DNA from: Ciona savignyi
Taxonomy: Eukaryota; Chordata; Ascidiacea; Phlebobranchia; Cionidae
Assembly (NCBI GenBank): GCA_000149265.1
Contig: CH002729.1
Span: 116,860-180,859, forward strand
Reading direction: 5' to 3'
Length of the DNA stretch: 64,000 bases
The first letter of the stretch is position 1, and the number at the start of each line of letters is the position of its first letter. Under the pieces are notes generated by a model. The model saw only the letters and a program-made list of their open reading frames with translations, did not search any database and was not told the origin of the DNA. The translations under genes were made by a program, and so were the position numbers. Positions 21,801 to 33,800 of the stretch are shown here, one piece after another.

Positions 21801-24800
21801 AGTTTCGTAACTGCAACTTTTCGGTTATAAGTTGTCGCACTAAGCCAAACTAACCGGTCGGACAATTGCGAGAAAATCCATGTTATTTTTCACAGAAATA
21901 AGCTGAGAAAACCGATTCTGAAAACAATATTTGCCCAAAAGGTGGACTTACAAAACAGATTGGTTGTGGGGATAAAAGAATCAACTTAAATGACTTCAAT
22001 TTTACCTGCAACGGTCCAAACCGCCTTGCCGCTCTAAGCAACTCCATGATTCGCATATGGATAAGAATGTAAGCAAGAGCTATGCAGATGTCGGACAAGG
22101 GCAGGGGTTCGAACATTGTTTTGTGCCAGTATACATCTCCACCGCTGCGTGTTAACCGACCTACAAGAGAGGGTAGGTAGTTGGTTGTGTGTTATCTCAC
22201 GACCACGCATAAATTTACTTATCCGCTTAAATTTTAATATGGCTTGTTTTAATGGCTTATATTAAGTTTAACAAAGTGATACAAACACGTGATAAATAAG
22301 TTTAAACGTTACATTTTTATATAGAAAATGAAACGCTTGAAACCTTTTGGAATAGTCTTTGAAATAAATGTTTTATTATGTCTGTTGGTCATAAACGCTT
22401 GTACTAAATACCGCGGCCGTAATTTCACTTACCTCCGCTTTGTATAATATGAATAATCCTCAGTATCATGAAGGCAGTGTACAGTATAATCGAAAAAATA
22501 TCGTTCCAATTCCAAACGTCCGATAGATATTCTTTTAAGCCCTGCCAGTACAAATATACCACAATTACCTACAGAAACGGATACCTTTTAACGCCAAAAT
22601 GACAGTTGGAAGAAGGCCTTTCTAACCATAGTAGAGTGGATGGGTTAGTCATATTTATAGGAAAACACGCAGGGCGTTTATCACACAGACAGTCGTAACA
22701 TTATCTCGCGGGCATCGACGGGTTATCGGAGATATTATAGTGTCATATTTAGTTTCAACCTATTAATCCACTGTTTTAAACAATGTTTGTACAGTACTTT
22801 GCTAATTGACATAACCGGGCTGCTAGCGGCTGGTTTAATCCCACAACCACTCGGCTGACGGTTTCTCTAGTCACCGCGGCATTGCCACCTCGCATGAGTG
22901 ACAGGTCATTCATATATAGACATTGATTTATGGGAAGGTTTCAAAAGACTATATGATGGGATATTCATGTTTATTCTCGTAAATGGGAAAACTAAGGGGT
23001 TAACACACGGTCAATCGTCAGATCACCTCGCGCCCGGTTACTAGAGTTATTGCAGTGTGTTTTATATGATACGTACGTTCCTTCAATTTGGTAAAACCCA
23101 TTAATCTGCTGACTTCAGGCAATATCCGTTAAATGCCTTGAATAAATAAAGTGGCTTTAAAACACAAACCATAAACTGGATATGCTTGGCTCCCTGATAA
23201 TCTTACCTGGTGCATAATCTCTCGGATCTCCTGAACAAATTTTCCAAGCACCCAGAAGTACGCGACAATTAGCAAAGGTGATATCTACGAAGGAATTACG
23301 AATTACATGTGTCGGTTCAGAATTGATAGGTTAGTTTATATGACACATTAGTCTGGTGATTTAAGTGCGTCGCCTTTCAGTCGAAGGGTTGCAGGTACGG
23401 AACTGGTCGTAAGCTAGTCAGTTGTGTCCTTTGGCAAGGCACTTAACAGACATTGCCTAAACCCACTAAATTAAAGAAACTTGTAAATCATATACAGCAC
23501 ATTTAAATAGCTTCGGTAACCCGACGGTGGGCGCGAGGTGATCTGACGGTTGCCCGCGTGTTAACTTCCTTGGTTTTAGTTTAGTTTGTTTGTCTCAGTA
23601 ATAAATAACGGCAAATAAAACGAATCACAAACACAGGATCAGGGAACACGAACAGTCGTCCAAACACCTCCTTATTAAAAGGATATAAATATTAAATATA
23701 TCGGAATACCCGACCGACTAGTCATTAGCCGCCTAATGCTGACTATTTTAGGCGACGATAGTAATTGGTTTATGTTTACCACCCAACTACCAGCTAGCTT
23801 ACTTACCGCGTCGAACTCTTTGAAAGTATTTGTTTGCATTAAAATTGTATTGAGAAGAAGCATAATAACGAAGACGACCTCTGACACGACCCAGCACCAG
23901 AACTTGATTGTTGGATTCTTCATCAAAGAACCAAATGAGGATTGCGGGGCAATAAGAAACGCCATGCTCAAAACGGGAAACAACATGCCAAGTAAGACCT
24001 GAAAACAAATTGTTTTAGACCGATAGATTTATTGTGTATACAAAATATAAAAAAATCTTGTATTTTATAGGGTTAGTGTATGCAAAATGCTTTTAATGCT
24101 TCTTTCGGAAACGACAAAGCGACATATTTTATTCTTTTGAGTAATATTTTTTTAACCGAGGTAATTTTCGATTCCATGATAGGAACGTTACTCGGACCGT
24201 TTTTTGTATTGTAGTTGGTATATGTATCGGTCGAGTTAACCATTTGGCCACACGACCGTACTGTTTTGAGTAATATTACCTGAACGAAACTTCCTTTGAC
24301 GCCTTTGAGCCTTCGAAACATGCGACCTTTTTGAATGTAAATTAAAGCGAGTTGCGAGTTGTCCGATGTTACGAAATCTTTCATTTCGTATTTGATTGCC
24401 TGTTAAGAGGAAGAAGTTAAACATCGATAAAGGGCAATTGTAATATTACGTCACGCATAATAAAGGCGAATGTAATATCACGTCACTTGTATAACTAGAT
24501 TATAATACGCTAGAGTGATATTCAAACCGAGAATAGGTTCACCTAACAGCGACAGATTACACAAAGAGCAACATATCAAATGATCACTATGTTTAACAGG
24601 GGGGTTATGTGGCCGAATGCTTTACGCGGTTGAATATTTTTCCTTTTTTAACCAACTTATTTTCGAACCCATGATGAGCTCTTTGCTAAGACTTTTTTTG
24701 TATGTTATTCGGTATCCGTCGTGTTATATGTTTGGCTACACGAACGTACCACGCAGTCTAATCTTGACGCGGCATATAAAATATACCTAGAAATTCATCT

Positions 24801-27800
24801 AGTGATCGTCGGTTCGAAGCTAAGACTGAGAAATCAACGAAAAACTAAATTGAACTTACAGACTGGTTGTGTGTATTATTAGTGTGTTTGGCTTTGTGTG
24901 GTTTTTTTTTACCTTTTTGATCGGCTTGAGGTAATTTCGAATCTTCTGCCTTCGCTCAGGTGTGATCATGTCATTGTCTGTTGGATCTTCTAAAACGCTG
25001 ACGTCATCCATGTCGTCATCAAGATCATATCTCATCAAATCGGCGAGTTCGTTTGCTGACCTAACTTCCTGTTCAACGATTTATATTCTAAATTAATGCT
25101 CAAACTTTACTAATCCTCACCGGCAAAAGGTTAAATTGCCCAGTCGATCAGTTAGCTCATTTGTATAGCAATAACGTCTCACACGTATAAAACACTGTAA
25201 TACCTCAGCGACAAATTACTAATGAAAAATGAAATACAATCATTTTTATCCGGGCGAAGTTTACTTCGGTAAACCAAAGATGGGTGCTGTTATTTTTTAT
25301 TTATCGCGTTATAACTTTCCATTTCCATCTCTTGAAAAGCGATTTCAAATTCATATAAATGTGCCCAACCTCTAGTAATTGAAGAGCGAATTTCTCGCAT
25401 TGAATCGCCATCTGGACATAAGCTTCTTCCACCTCCCTTTCTCTCCTTGCCAGCTCGTGCAGCTCACTGAAGAGGTCCATGGAGGAGTTGAGAGGGTCCC
25501 ACGTCATTCCCTTTTCACTGTTCAATTCAATATAGTCGGAATTTGTATGCAATATAGAGTGGGAAAATATGGACGAGCATAAGCTCAAAACGCTTAAGAC
25601 AGAAAAGTTAATTTCTTTGTGAAATGGTAAAGAACGCGAGCTTCTGTAACTTGTCACATTATATATCCTTACTTTTATAGTGTGTAAAATATGATTAAGA
25701 CGTTACTGTTTCAGTTTAACAAAGTAATCCAATCGGTTCAGGTAATGTTCATTAGGTGCTTTATCTGAATAATACGGAATAGAAAGTGGGTTTGATCAAA
25801 CAGCCTTTTTATTCTGATCAGTTGCAGATCGCAGGACAACCCAGGACCACCTATCATGCTAAATGCCATATACTCTGTTGGTTTCTATGTTGTGGATTTG
25901 GTTTTAATGATTGGGCAAACTTACTTGTACATGAGCAGCATAAAAGCCGGACTAGCGCGAGCTCTGTAATGCAGAAGTCTTTCCATGACGGCGTCCCAGG
26001 AATATGGGTCGAAGCGATCATCATGTAAGAGCTCGTTATCGCTGAATATTAAACGATGAGAGTACCTGGGCGGAAAGGTATTTTTATGGACAACGGTGAG
26101 AGAAAAATAGAAAACAAAGCAAATACAATGCTTAAAGGAATGTTTTTTTTCTAATCACCATTTTAATATAGAGCTTCCTCGCTTCCACTATTCATTTTTA
26201 TACATTGTGAGAGATTTCCAAGCGTAAATTAAATTATTTTACTACATACTACTGTTCCTTAATCACTATATACTTTTAAATTAAAATTAAGGATTATACA
26301 TAATCCGGTCCCAAGATAATGGGAAAACTTATTTTTTACTACGGGTTATTTTACTACATAATTGCTTTGCATATTTTTAAGATTTCGGAATTGACGGGAA
26401 TTCTCTTGCTGTGGCTATTCACAAAAGAGAAATCATGCACAGCATGATCGTTTGTGTCAACGTATGTATAACTTAAATCAATCTGCTAAACTCTTTTGTA
26501 CGATATTGGTCAATCAAAATATCCCTTAGCGTTTTTTAGGTTATTAAAATAGTTTTTATAACACAGATAAAATAAATTGGACATGGTAAAGTGACGAAAA
26601 GTGCGAGGTCAAAATTGCAGCCGATGAACAGTAAAGTTATACCGTGTCTATTCACTGGCGTGTTTAAATAACTCATGTAGTTTTCCCGTTTTATCCTGTC
26701 TCTTTCAGTTTAATTAATAATCTAATTCTTCTTTATAGTTTAACGAAGGAGCGAAAAAACTAAGCTAAAATATTAGACAACGACACTAGGCCGGAGTTTC
26801 AAAGAGTGGTTGTTGACTTGCAAAATATGCTAATTGAGTCATGTGTGGTTAAAACCTTATTTTAAACAAATTTAGTGAGCTTAACTACGTTTGTCTGCCT
26901 TGGATAAATGCCAAGTCATTTTCATTTACGTTGGGTCTTTGCAAACGATTCACCAGGCAAATGTCGCCATGATTCCAGGCAACACCATAATACGTGTCGT
27001 CGTATAGCAATTTGGACGCGTGCCCAGGGCAGTCCGGTTTATTGCGTTTTCACATATTGCGTATTAGTATGCGGTAAGGATTGTTACACTTGTATACAGT
27101 GCTGGGATGTCAGAAGCCAAGCAGCGAGACGAATTCACATGAAATATTTAAATTCCGTGGTGACACGCAGACAGCTTCCAAATGAAATAAATATATCATA
27201 ACAATTGTGTAGCAGAACGGTATAATCGACTGATTAAGATACCGAACTCGAAAAAAAGCCTTGGTGACAAGCCTATCATGGGAACAAAATTAGCTCGGTA
27301 CAATATATATAGAAAGTTATTTATAAGGATTATTATATATATAAGTTCGGTGTATCTATTCTTATCACGGATGACGTCATTTCCGCTTGAGCTAGTATTC
27401 GACAACATGTAAAAGGACAAGTGGTATGACACCATATTTGATTATATTTGCTTTTTATTGTACATGCGGGGAGTCTAAAGAAAATTGATTTGCCACCAGT
27501 GACGTGTACTGGCGGTTTGTCGGTTGATTTATAAGAAACGAGATAATTGTATTTCTACATCACGTACAGTTAGCTGTGAAATAAACTGCTGATCGTTGCA
27601 ACGTGCTGGCAGAACGGTTAACGCAAGTCGGTTTTGTTCTTGGGCAAAGCACTTAACGGACATTGCATGAACCCAGTGGATTAATGGGATCAACCAAATT
27701 GTAATAACCTATTAATTATACCCAACACACTGCAATAGCTGCGGTACAACCCGACGGTAGGTGCGAAGTGATCTGACGATTGCCTTGCGTTTTTCCATTC

Positions 27801-30800
27801 ACGGGGATAAACATGAATATTCTTTCCTACTTTATTAAGCTAGGAGTTCACTGGCACTAGCTTCGAAGCTAGACCTAGCAAAATAATAACCAAATACCGG
27901 TTATGTGCCTGTCACAGTTGTTAAAGTTAGCGTCCGAAATACGGTTAATTTGACAATAAAATTAAAATTTCCAAAACGGGGATTTAATAAATGTTTGTTT
28001 TATAAATTTGCGTTCCTTTTTTAACTTTAAGAGGCAAAACAGATGATCCAGTAGGTTGGGCATGTGACAGTACACAAACGTACCCAAATATCCCATTCAC
28101 GGAAATAAAACATGACACTTGACTAACACTGACCTGTAAAGTACTGAAAGTATTTTGTAGTTGTTTTTGTGCGCGGCCAGCATGAAAGGTGTGAGGCCTG
28201 GTTCGAACGGAGATGTTGTGCCGGGTTGGACTTGTAATGAGGTCTGCGGATCTTTTTCCAACAGCAACTCGATAGTTTCAATGAACTCAGTTTGAATCGC
28301 GTAAAACAGCGCGTCACCAAGTTTAATTCCAACTGTGAATTGGAAGATAAACATGAAATGCGCTCACGGCCAGTTTAACGCCGCCGTATTGTTAGGCAGG
28401 CGTCGTGATTATGAAGTGACGATAGCTTTGATTCTACAAACCGGTTTTCTTAGCTCACACACACACAAAATCACACAAACGTACAAACACACACACAGAC
28501 AAACTCATACAAACACACACACAAACGTACTAACACACAAACAAACACAAAATCACATAAGTGGCCACGTCAAAATGAAACAATGACATCACGTACCAAC
28601 ATCGTCGCCCAATAGAAATCGGACAACTTCCAAATGATGGTTGATTGTGGAAAGGCTAAGTGCTGTACGATCCAACGAATCCACGCAGTTCACATTCAAA
28701 TGGAACAGATAATAAGTTTGTTCCTGAAACAGATTTTGAAGGCCAACCAAGTCCCCTTCGGCGGCAAAATGAAGTAAATCCAACTCGTGACTGTTTAATT
28801 CACCTGGATCAAATGGATGGTGATTTAGGACTAGGATACGATCGATAGGATATTAAATTTATCCCCGTGAATGGGAAAACCAAGGGGGTTAACACACGGG
28901 CAATCGCCAGATTACCTCGCACCCACCGTTTGGTTACCGGAGCTATTGCAGTGTGTTGTGTATGATAGACACGTTCCTTTAATTTAGTACAACCCATTAA
29001 GAGAGCCGCTTGGTTCAGGCAATGTCCGTTAATTACCTTTCCCAAGGACACAACTGACTAGCTAGCGACCAGTTTCGAACCGGCAACCCTTCGACTGCCC
29101 ACACACCCACAACCCCAGAACTTGTGCTAAAACACCTAACACAAAGTCATACTTTATTTATATTAGTATGTCACTTTTCCCTTTTCCTAGTTTTGATTCA
29201 AATGATATTTATTTAGCATCATTTAACGAAAATACACGAAGGGCAAAATATACCATGTGCAATTACAAAGTAGTTTTAAAAACACGCCCTTCTGCTGCGC
29301 ATGGGGATATTTATGTAATTTTATTTTTCGAGTTTGGCCAAAGTTATGAAATAAGGATATAAAACTAGAGACCAAAGTCGTGTAGACTTACCTCCTTGGT
29401 CATCGATCATACGGGGCAATGGAACCATCATTCTTGCCACGTCGGCCACTGCACGACCCCCTGATACATGGTTCTGTCCGTCTCTGTGGTCGTTGTTACG
29501 AACGGAGGTTCTGTGTGGTTATTCGTGTGGATACTAAGGTATATTGCGACATTCCAAATCAGGCTGAATGGTTCAATGAGTGTAGCGTATTTTAACAGGG
29601 TGCCGGTTCGAAACTGGTCGCTAACTAGTGTGTCGCCCTTTAACAGGGTTGCAGGTTCAAAACTGGTCGATAACTAATATGTCGTCCTTTAACACGACTG
29701 CAGGTTCGAAACTGTTCGCTAGCTTCTCGGTTGTGGCCTTGGACAAGGTACTAATTATAAGCATCGGCTGAACCCAATGATTTAATGGGTTCTACTAAAA
29801 CTGAAGAAACGTCTATATCATAAACAACATACAACAATAGCTCCGATAACCCGATGGTGTGAGCCAGGTAATCCGACGATTGCCAATGTGATAACGCAGT
29901 AAAGAAGTAATTGTCCGAACCCTATGGTTTGCTGTGTGTCTTCTCATTACTTATGCATAAAGCCCACGTGACTCGATTCGTAGTAACAACGCAACAGGCC
30001 GTGAGGAACCACACAGCCCAATATCCTATGCTGCTATCGAGTTGTTCAAGGTTTTTTATTTCCACTGTTTTGGGCGACTTATTTTGTCCAATTTGATAAA
30101 AAAACAACACTTTATTAATAATTCTGGAGGCTATATGACACCGTTGTACTGGCGCCAACGTGTGAAAACAACTGGACAATCGCGCAAAGAGCCTTTTGTC
30201 ATTTGATCAATATTAAAATCACGTACATTTAGTCCACAAATAGTTACCCTTGGCGTTGAGAGTTGGACATACTGCTCAGTGAAGTGGTATCGGCGTCGAA
30301 ATATCCGCTGTACGGCACTGGTCGTGCTCCAGCTCTCACTCGTAAAGTGACGAGACTTGTGCTGATAGCCTTTTCTGGAGAAGGAAGTTTTAATATGGGA
30401 TATTCATGTTTTACCTCTTGAATAAGGAAACACGGTAGTTTCCATACAGGCACTTATTAGATTACGTCGTACAGGTGGGAGCTATTGCAGTGTGTCAGAT
30501 ATACTTAAGACGATGCTTCAGTTTTTTTTAATACAACCTACATTAATTTGCCAGGTTTAGGCGATGTCCGTCGAAAGACCTGTCCGAGAACACCACCGTA
30601 TGGCCAGGTTTATTTCCGAAACGTTTCGGGTGATTATAGACCACCAACCCTATTTCCGATTGAGCTATTCGACCGGTTTTGCAAGAGTAGGAGCACAGTC
30701 AGATCGTACAGGTAACTTACAAATGACGATATATCCACTTGTACTTAATTGATGGTACACATTTCCGATAAAGCAATGTAATGGACTTGCTAACAGACCG

Positions 30801-33800
30801 ACGCGGTTAAAACTGTCTATTTATAACCCACTACTCGGTATTCCCTCAATTAATTTGGTCGTAAAATTGGGTAAAATGATATTTCCGTATATAAATATAT
30901 TTATAATATAAATGGGAATTCCCCACGTACGAGAACCAGCAATGGACCTACCGTCAGCAAGAGCCGGTTTTCTTAATTTTCCTCCGTTTTCCTGTTTGTT
31001 ATTCTCGAGATGTTCAGTGCTAAGAAGAGGTCCGGTGGTGCATGGTAAGCTGTGACGTTTCTCGGTGTCGAATTTCTTGCGGTCTAAGGTCGCATATTGT
31101 TACTGGTTAACGCTGGAAGCATGGATTGAATGCGAAATCAAAATAAAAAACGTGACAAAACGACAATGTTAGTGCAGGTTGGCTTAACTCATTTATCCAC
31201 TGGACGCTGTAAACAGTATATTCTATCGAGTTGACTGTGTGTGTGACATGAACTACATGCAAGCGTGGCTCCTAGACAGCCAACGCAATGTGACACACTG
31301 ATATACTTAAATACTGAATTACAGACCACAGGTTTACAGTAGCTCTCGTTTTATTTAAGCTTTTTCTATTCTACTGCATTTTACTGTATTTCTTTTCCCA
31401 TTTAAATCTCGCACTTGGTTCTGTGGGTTAATTATAACGCAACAAACTACACAACTGTACAAAAAAAGCTACTGCAAAGTTAATACAAAATAACAAAAAG
31501 GGGTTGCATACAAAAAAGTCTTGTACCTAAAACACAACCAGAAGCAATAGCTGATCTGCCATGTTTTTCAACATTTTACTATTCCATCCATCATTTTACT
31601 ATTCCATCCAAATTTAGTTATGTGAAATCGCCTATTTTACTCTGAACTAAAATTAAAGTTAAATAGTAAATTTTTATTTCTTATTTCCATGCGAAGTTGA
31701 TCTACGCAACAAAAATTACAAAATTATATTGCCTCACCAATATAAATAACGCTTCGTCGTGCAAATACACGAACACCTTCCAGCTAGGATTATTTGAAGC
31801 TTTAATTCCCTCGGAATCTCACCTAACTACATTAGTAAACACCATCTCATACATTCTTGTTCTTAGCTTTGCTACCTAAGTTTAAAATAGAATTGGAAAC
31901 GACCGGTATGTTAAAGTACAAGTGGTCCCTGTCTAAGCGCTATCTCGTCTGCATATTTTACACCACTGCAATATAACCTTAATATAACAGGCTGTAGATT
32001 AAATTTTAGTAAAGTAAAATAATTTAGTCCAGTTTAACAATTTACAACTCAAAACAGGTAAAGCCTAAAGCCCTAAACAGATGAATAACCAAACTGTGTT
32101 TGACAACAAGACCGTAAGTGTCATCTGTTTTGACACTAGCCAACTACACTTGCCCTGTCGTGTTCTACCTGTTTTTGGTTTACATTTTAGTCTGCAATAG
32201 AATCTGACTTAATAATTTGGAATTTAAAAAAGTCATGGCAGATCGCGAAACAACCTAAATTCTGCGTGTGTGTTTTGACAAAGCGTTCGTTGCATCAACA
32301 GTCATTTCCCAAATGCATCAGTTTGTCGCAGAATTAATCTGAAGTAGTGACGTAATTTCCATCACAAGGCCAGCCAGAATTAGCTTGAGCACGACTTAGT
32401 TTGTGAACCGCCAAATGCTACAACTTATGGGAAGTTTGTTCTGACATCGTGTCAATAATCAAACCTCATTATCAGTCTTAAACTGTGCCATGCAGCAAAA
32501 CCACGTGTTTTATCATCTGCAATCAGTGTCCATACTGTCCTACTTAGCCCATATTGTGCTATGTAAGTAGCATATTTTTGGTACGATAGGATATTCGGGG
32601 AAAACTAAAAAGAGGCAAAAAAGAAAAGAGGGAAACACTAAGATAGGGATTATGATATAAGTGTTAGTTTTAAACATGAGGTTGGAGTTAGGGTTAGTTC
32701 TGGGTTTAAGGGTGTGTTTAGGAAAGGTTTTAAATTAATAGTCGTAATTTTAGTGTCCAGTTTCCTGCTTTTCTCTTTCCCGTTTTTCCTCCTTTTAATG
32801 TTGCCCGGATATTCATGTTTATTCCTGGTAATGTGAAAACCACGGGGGTTAACACGTGGGCGATCGTCAGAACACCTCGCGCCCATCGTCGGGTTACCGG
32901 AGTTATTGCAGTGTGTTGTGTATGATTCAGATGTTTCTTTTTTGGTAATACCCATTAATCCTGGTTTCAGGCAATATCCGTTAAGTGCCTTTCTCAAAGA
33001 CACAATCTAGCTAGCGACCAGTTTCGTATGGCAACACTTCGGCTGAAACACACTAAACCACTAGCCAAATCGGTCGGACAAAATGCGTTTTCTATTTAAA
33101 ATGGAATAAAGCTAGCTTCGTCCAAAATGACTCGTATGTAAACTGATACATCCGCTTTTACTTTGATTAACAATCAAATTATTTTAGGAACATTTTAAAA
33201 GCTACATAATTAGCCAGTATGCATATTCGGTTGTTTCAAAGCCACTACATCTTAACTAAAGTATCACCATAGTGTTCTGTGACATCACTGACCTGCTTCT
33301 GATGTCACAAGTGGTGATGTCACAAACTTGGAATCCGGTTGACTGAAACTTGATGATCTGGTCGGAGATGTGTTCCCGAAGAAGACAGAGGCTAAAGTAT
33401 TTCGTCTCGCTTTGGACGGGTCCTTGCTGTTCTTGGGGCGTTCGGTGATCTCCGGCGGAGGCGATGACGGCCCGACGAAGCGGAATACTGGGAGAGGAAT
33501 GAACGTCGGCAGTTGCTGAGTGCTGCTTGCTTTGCTGTCCTGTTACGTAGATTGGAGGTTAAAGTTGAATGTTTGTTTGATTGGAGGTTAAAGATGAATA
33601 TTTGTTTGATTGGAGGTTAAAGTAAATAGGATAAGATATTCATGTTTATTCCCGTGAATGGGAAAACCAAGTGGTTAACACAAAGGCAATCGTCAGATCA
33701 CCTCGCGCCCACCGTGGGGTTACCGGAGCAATTGCAGTCTGTTGTATATGATAGACACTTTCCTTTAACTTGGTAGAACCCATTAATCTGGGTTCAGGCA

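Noticed and set aside
30952..31019. Possible extra TRPC exon (EHLENNKQENGGKLRKPALA) between TTCTTAG and GTAGGT
   Set aside because: It needs a phase-2 exon before it, but exon 33539-33293 ends in phase 1, so it does not fit the model.
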